Shown piece after piece: positions 7,375 to 8,793 of a stretch of 8,793 bases of DNA. Source of the DNA: an uncultured Bacilli bacterium (GTDB lineage Bacteria; Bacillota_I; Bacilli_A; RF39; UBA660); NCBI GenBank assembly GCA_944332645.1, contig CALVKK010000045.1, positions 1 through 8,793 of the forward strand, read 5' to 3'. Every line of letters begins with the position of its first letter. The stretch's first letter is position 1. Made by a program: the position numbers and the translations under genes. A model generated the notes under the pieces. The model made no database searches. It was given only the letters and a program-made list of their open reading frames with translations, and was not told the origin of the DNA.

Positions 7375-7438
7375 TTGGCAATTTTTAAAATATCCAAAAA
7401 AAGAAGTATATTCTAAAGTGAATATACTTCTTTGCCAA
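7375..7438. terminator. Nested hairpin, terminator-like mainly for the minus strand
   Basis: An inner 14-bp perfect stem (7400-7413 with 7420-7433) has a 6-nt loop (TAAAGT). Seven A residues (7396-7402) run into its left base, so on the minus strand the helix is followed by a U-run, the proper terminator form. On the + strand only three T follow, partly within the stem. An outer 7-bp helix, TTGGCAA (7375-7381) with TTGCCAA (7432-7438), can enclose it, competing for the last two base pairs. It may end transcription in either direction; + strand efficiency is doubtful. Confidence 0.5.
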
Positions 7439-7478
7439 CAATCCGGAATTAATTAGTTAATTAATTTTATTAAAATTA

Positions 7479-7507
7479 TTGTAATTACTCTTATTTTATA
7501 ATATAAT
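7479..7507 (+). promoter_or_regulatory. Sigma-A type promoter for the small membrane protein and leuS
   Basis: TTGTAA (7479-7484, four of six matches to TTGACA) lies 17 bp from a perfect TATAAT (7502-7507), preceded by AT-rich DNA. Transcription would start near 7514, just before the GGAGG ribosome binding site at 7520-7524. This is the best promoter in the window and probably also serves leuS, which has no terminator in front of it. Confidence 0.75.
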
Positions 7508-7531
7508 AGTACATAGTTTGGAGGTTAAATT

Positions 7532-7891
7532 ATGAAATATTTCGTTGCTTTTATTATTGCGTTTTTAATAGTTTATTTATTTTACTTATTTACTGTAATC
7601 TTACAAAAAAAGAAATACGATAAATTTAAAAAGACTAATCAAGTAATGTATTTTGTAAGAAAGTATAAACTAAATGTCAATAAAATAGATATGCGAAAAT
7701 TTACTAATATTTTAGGTATTACTAATTCTTTAATCATTGCTTTGGCCTTTAGTGCGACATTTGTAGTCGAAAACATTTTTTTACAATTATTAGTCGGTCT
7801 ATTAGTTTTAATACCACTAATATTGCTTTTTTATAGTTTGATTGGAAATTATTTAAAAAAACGTGCGAAGCGATTTCAAAAAACAAACTAA
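7532..7891 (+). CDS. Small three-helix membrane protein of unknown function
   Basis: A 119-residue protein starting at ATG 7532, seven bases after GGAGG (7520-7524). I do not recognise a named family. Three hydrophobic segments are visible: about 3-24, 57-79 and 83-105. The 25-56 loop is strongly basic (QKKKYDKFKK and more), as is the tail (KKRAKRFQK). Positive-inside logic therefore puts the N-terminus outside, with loop and tail in the cytoplasm. No catalytic motif or lipobox is seen, and TM1 has no clear cleavage site, so it is more likely an anchor than a signal peptide. A good promoter precedes it and leuS starts 56 bp after its stop without a terminator, so it probably heads the leuS transcript. 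It is a real gene by start signals, codon use and membrane layout; function is unknown. Confidence 0.82.
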   Translation: MKYFVAFIIAFLIVYLFYLFTVILQKKKYDKFKKTNQVMYFVRKYKLNVNKIDMRKFTNILGITNSLIIALAFSATFVVENIFLQLLVGLLVLIPLILLFYSLIGNYLKKRAKRFQKTN

Positions 7892-7934
7892 AACTATTAA
7901 ATTATTTAGAGTATTTTATAACAAATGTTAAATG

Positions 7935-7939
7935 AGGAG
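7935..7939 (+). promoter_or_regulatory. Ribosome binding site of leuS
   Basis: AGGAG lies eight bases before ATG 7948 and five before ATG 7945. The two ATGs are adjacent codons in one frame. The longer spacing is nearer the optimum, so 7948 is preferred; the difference is one residue. Confidence 0.65.
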
Positions 7940-7947
7940 TGTTGATG

Positions 7948-8793
7948 ATGAATACAAAAGAAATCGAAAAAAAATGGCAAAAATATTGGGATGATCACGA
8001 TGTTTTTAAAGCTAAAAACAATAGTGAAAAACCTAAATATTATTATTTAGTAGAGTTTCCTTATCCATCAGGTAGTGGACTTCATGTTGGGCATGTTAGA
8101 AGTTATACAGCGTTAGATGCGATGAGTAGAAAAAAAAGAATGGAAGGATATAATGTTTTATTTCCGATTGGTTGGGATGCTTTCGGTGCTCCTGCTGAAC
8201 AGTATGCGATAAAGAATCATATTCATCCTAAAGATGCCGTCAAAGAAAATATTAAAGTTTTCAAGCAACAAGTTAAAAATCTTGGAATTTCATTTGATTG
8301 GAGTCGCGAATTTTCAACTACTGATCCGGAATATTACAAATGGACACAATGGCAATTTTTAAAATTTTTTGAACATGGTATGGCTTATAAAGCTAAAAAA
8401 GATATTAATTGGTGTCCTGTTTGTAAAACGGGTTTATCTAATGAAGATTCATCTGGTGGTGTATGTGAAAGATGTGGGGCCAAAGTTGTTCAAAAAGAGA
8501 AAGAACAATGGATGTTAAAGATGAGTGATTACTCACAAAAACTATTGGATGGTTTAGACGAAACTGAATTTTTAGACCGCATTAAAACTGCTCAAATAAA
8601 TTGGATAGGTAAAAGTGAAGGCGCAGAAGTAGATTTTGATTTAACAGTTAATGATAAATTAAAAGTCTATACTACAAGACCTGATACTTTATTTGGTTGT
8701 ACTTTTATGGTTGTATCTCCAGAGCATCCAATTTTAGAAAAATATGCTGATGTAATTAAAAATATTAATGAAATAAAAGAATATCAAACAAAG
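7948..8793 (+). CDS. leuS: Leucyl-tRNA synthetase, N-terminal part (3' end outside window)
   Basis: LeuS charges tRNA-Leu with leucine in the cytoplasm. The first 282 codons are present; the whole enzyme is usually about 800-870 residues. The N-terminus NTKEIEKKWQKYW is typical, followed by FPYPSGSGLHVGH with the class I HIGH-type signature (HVGH), then FPIGWDAFGAPAEQYAI. A zinc-binding insert has two Cys pairs (WCPVC and CERC), which many Bacillota LeuS proteins have lost. The CP1 editing domain begins near TTRPDTLFG, whose Thr-rich segment normally helps clear mischarged tRNA. No T-box leader can fit in the 53-56 bp gap upstream, so expression probably depends on the promoter before the small membrane protein gene. 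ATG 7945 is an equally possible start one codon earlier. Identity is very secure. Confidence 0.97.
   Translation, partial: MNTKEIEKKWQKYWDDHDVFKAKNNSEKPKYYYLVEFPYPSGSGLHVGHVRSYTALDAMSRKKRMEGYNVLFPIGWDAFGAPAEQYAIKNHIHPKDAVKENIKVFKQQVKNLGISFDWSREFSTTDPEYYKWTQWQFLKFFEHGMAYKAKKDINWCPVCKTGLSNEDSSGGVCERCGAKVVQKEKEQWMLKMSDYSQKLLDGLDETEFLDRIKTAQINWIGKSEGAEVDFDLTVNDKLKVYTTRPDTLFGCTFMVVSPEHPILEKYADVIKNINEIKEYQTK

Larger units (their letters stand above)
7267..7531. other. 265-bp intergenic stretch without a coding region
   Basis: No credible ORF lies here on either strand. It contains, in order, the long palindrome (7289-7349), the nested hairpin (7375-7438), an AT-rich stretch rich in TTAATTA repeats (about 7447-7478) that could act as an UP element, and the promoter and ribosome binding site of the next gene. 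It separates the sensing unit from the leuS-linked unit. Confidence 0.7.

Noticed and set aside
7892..7944. T-box riboswitch or separate promoter before leuS
   Set aside because: The gap is too short for a T-box. A TATAAC-like -10 at 7917-7922 lacks a reasonable -35, so a separate promoter is unsupported.
1..8793. Mycoplasma-type code with TGA as Trp
   Set aside because: All Trp codons read are TGG and no gene needs read-through of TGA. The four stops seen in complete genes and the pyk stop are TAA or TAG, which is suggestive but not evidence of reassignment.

Overview
The window is AT-rich, and every supported gene lies on the + strand with strong purine-rich Shine-Dalgarno sites. Trp is always TGG and no gene contains an in-frame TGA, so the standard bacterial code fits. 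Composition, codon style and protein families suggest a low-GC Bacillota, probably a host-associated lineage near Bacilli/Erysipelotrichia. The exact taxon cannot be fixed from the sequence.

Layout. (1) 1-3208: the 3' part of a pyruvate kinase gene, then after 11 bp a complete glycoside hydrolase family 31 (GH31) gene. They look co-transcribed and end at a compact intrinsic terminator at 3209-3232. (2) 3209-3374: spacer with the terminator, an extended -10 promoter and a very G-rich ribosome binding site. (3) 3375-7266: a two-gene unit, an AMP-forming acyl-CoA synthetase-like (ANL superfamily) protein followed 46 bp later by a multi-pass membrane hybrid sensor histidine kinase with a C-terminal receiver. 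(4) 7267-7531: a 265-bp stretch without a gene, holding a near-perfect long palindrome, a second hairpin whose poly-U side faces the minus strand, an AT-rich stretch and a good sigma-A type promoter. (5) 7532-8793: a small three-helix membrane protein of unknown function, then the 5' third of leucyl-tRNA synthetase, which runs off the window.

How they may work together. Pyruvate kinase and GH31 suggest a sugar-to-glycolysis operon. However, the GH31 protein keeps the family scaffold and nucleophile Asp while lacking the acid/base Asp and two other sugar-binding residues, so it may not be an ordinary glycosidase. The ANL protein and hybrid kinase have their own promoter and are followed by structured DNA, which suggests a self-contained sensing unit. 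The ANL protein is itself divergent at its ribose-binding motif. The kinase gene is mosaic in codon style: the region from about 5950 to 7140 uses A-ending codons far more than its flanks. The small membrane protein and leuS look like ordinary housekeeping neighbours.

The best leads are the altered GH31 active site, the ANL/hybrid-kinase pair and the mosaic kinase core. None is proven to be a new system; each rests on motif reading and recalled family consensus without alignment or database search.
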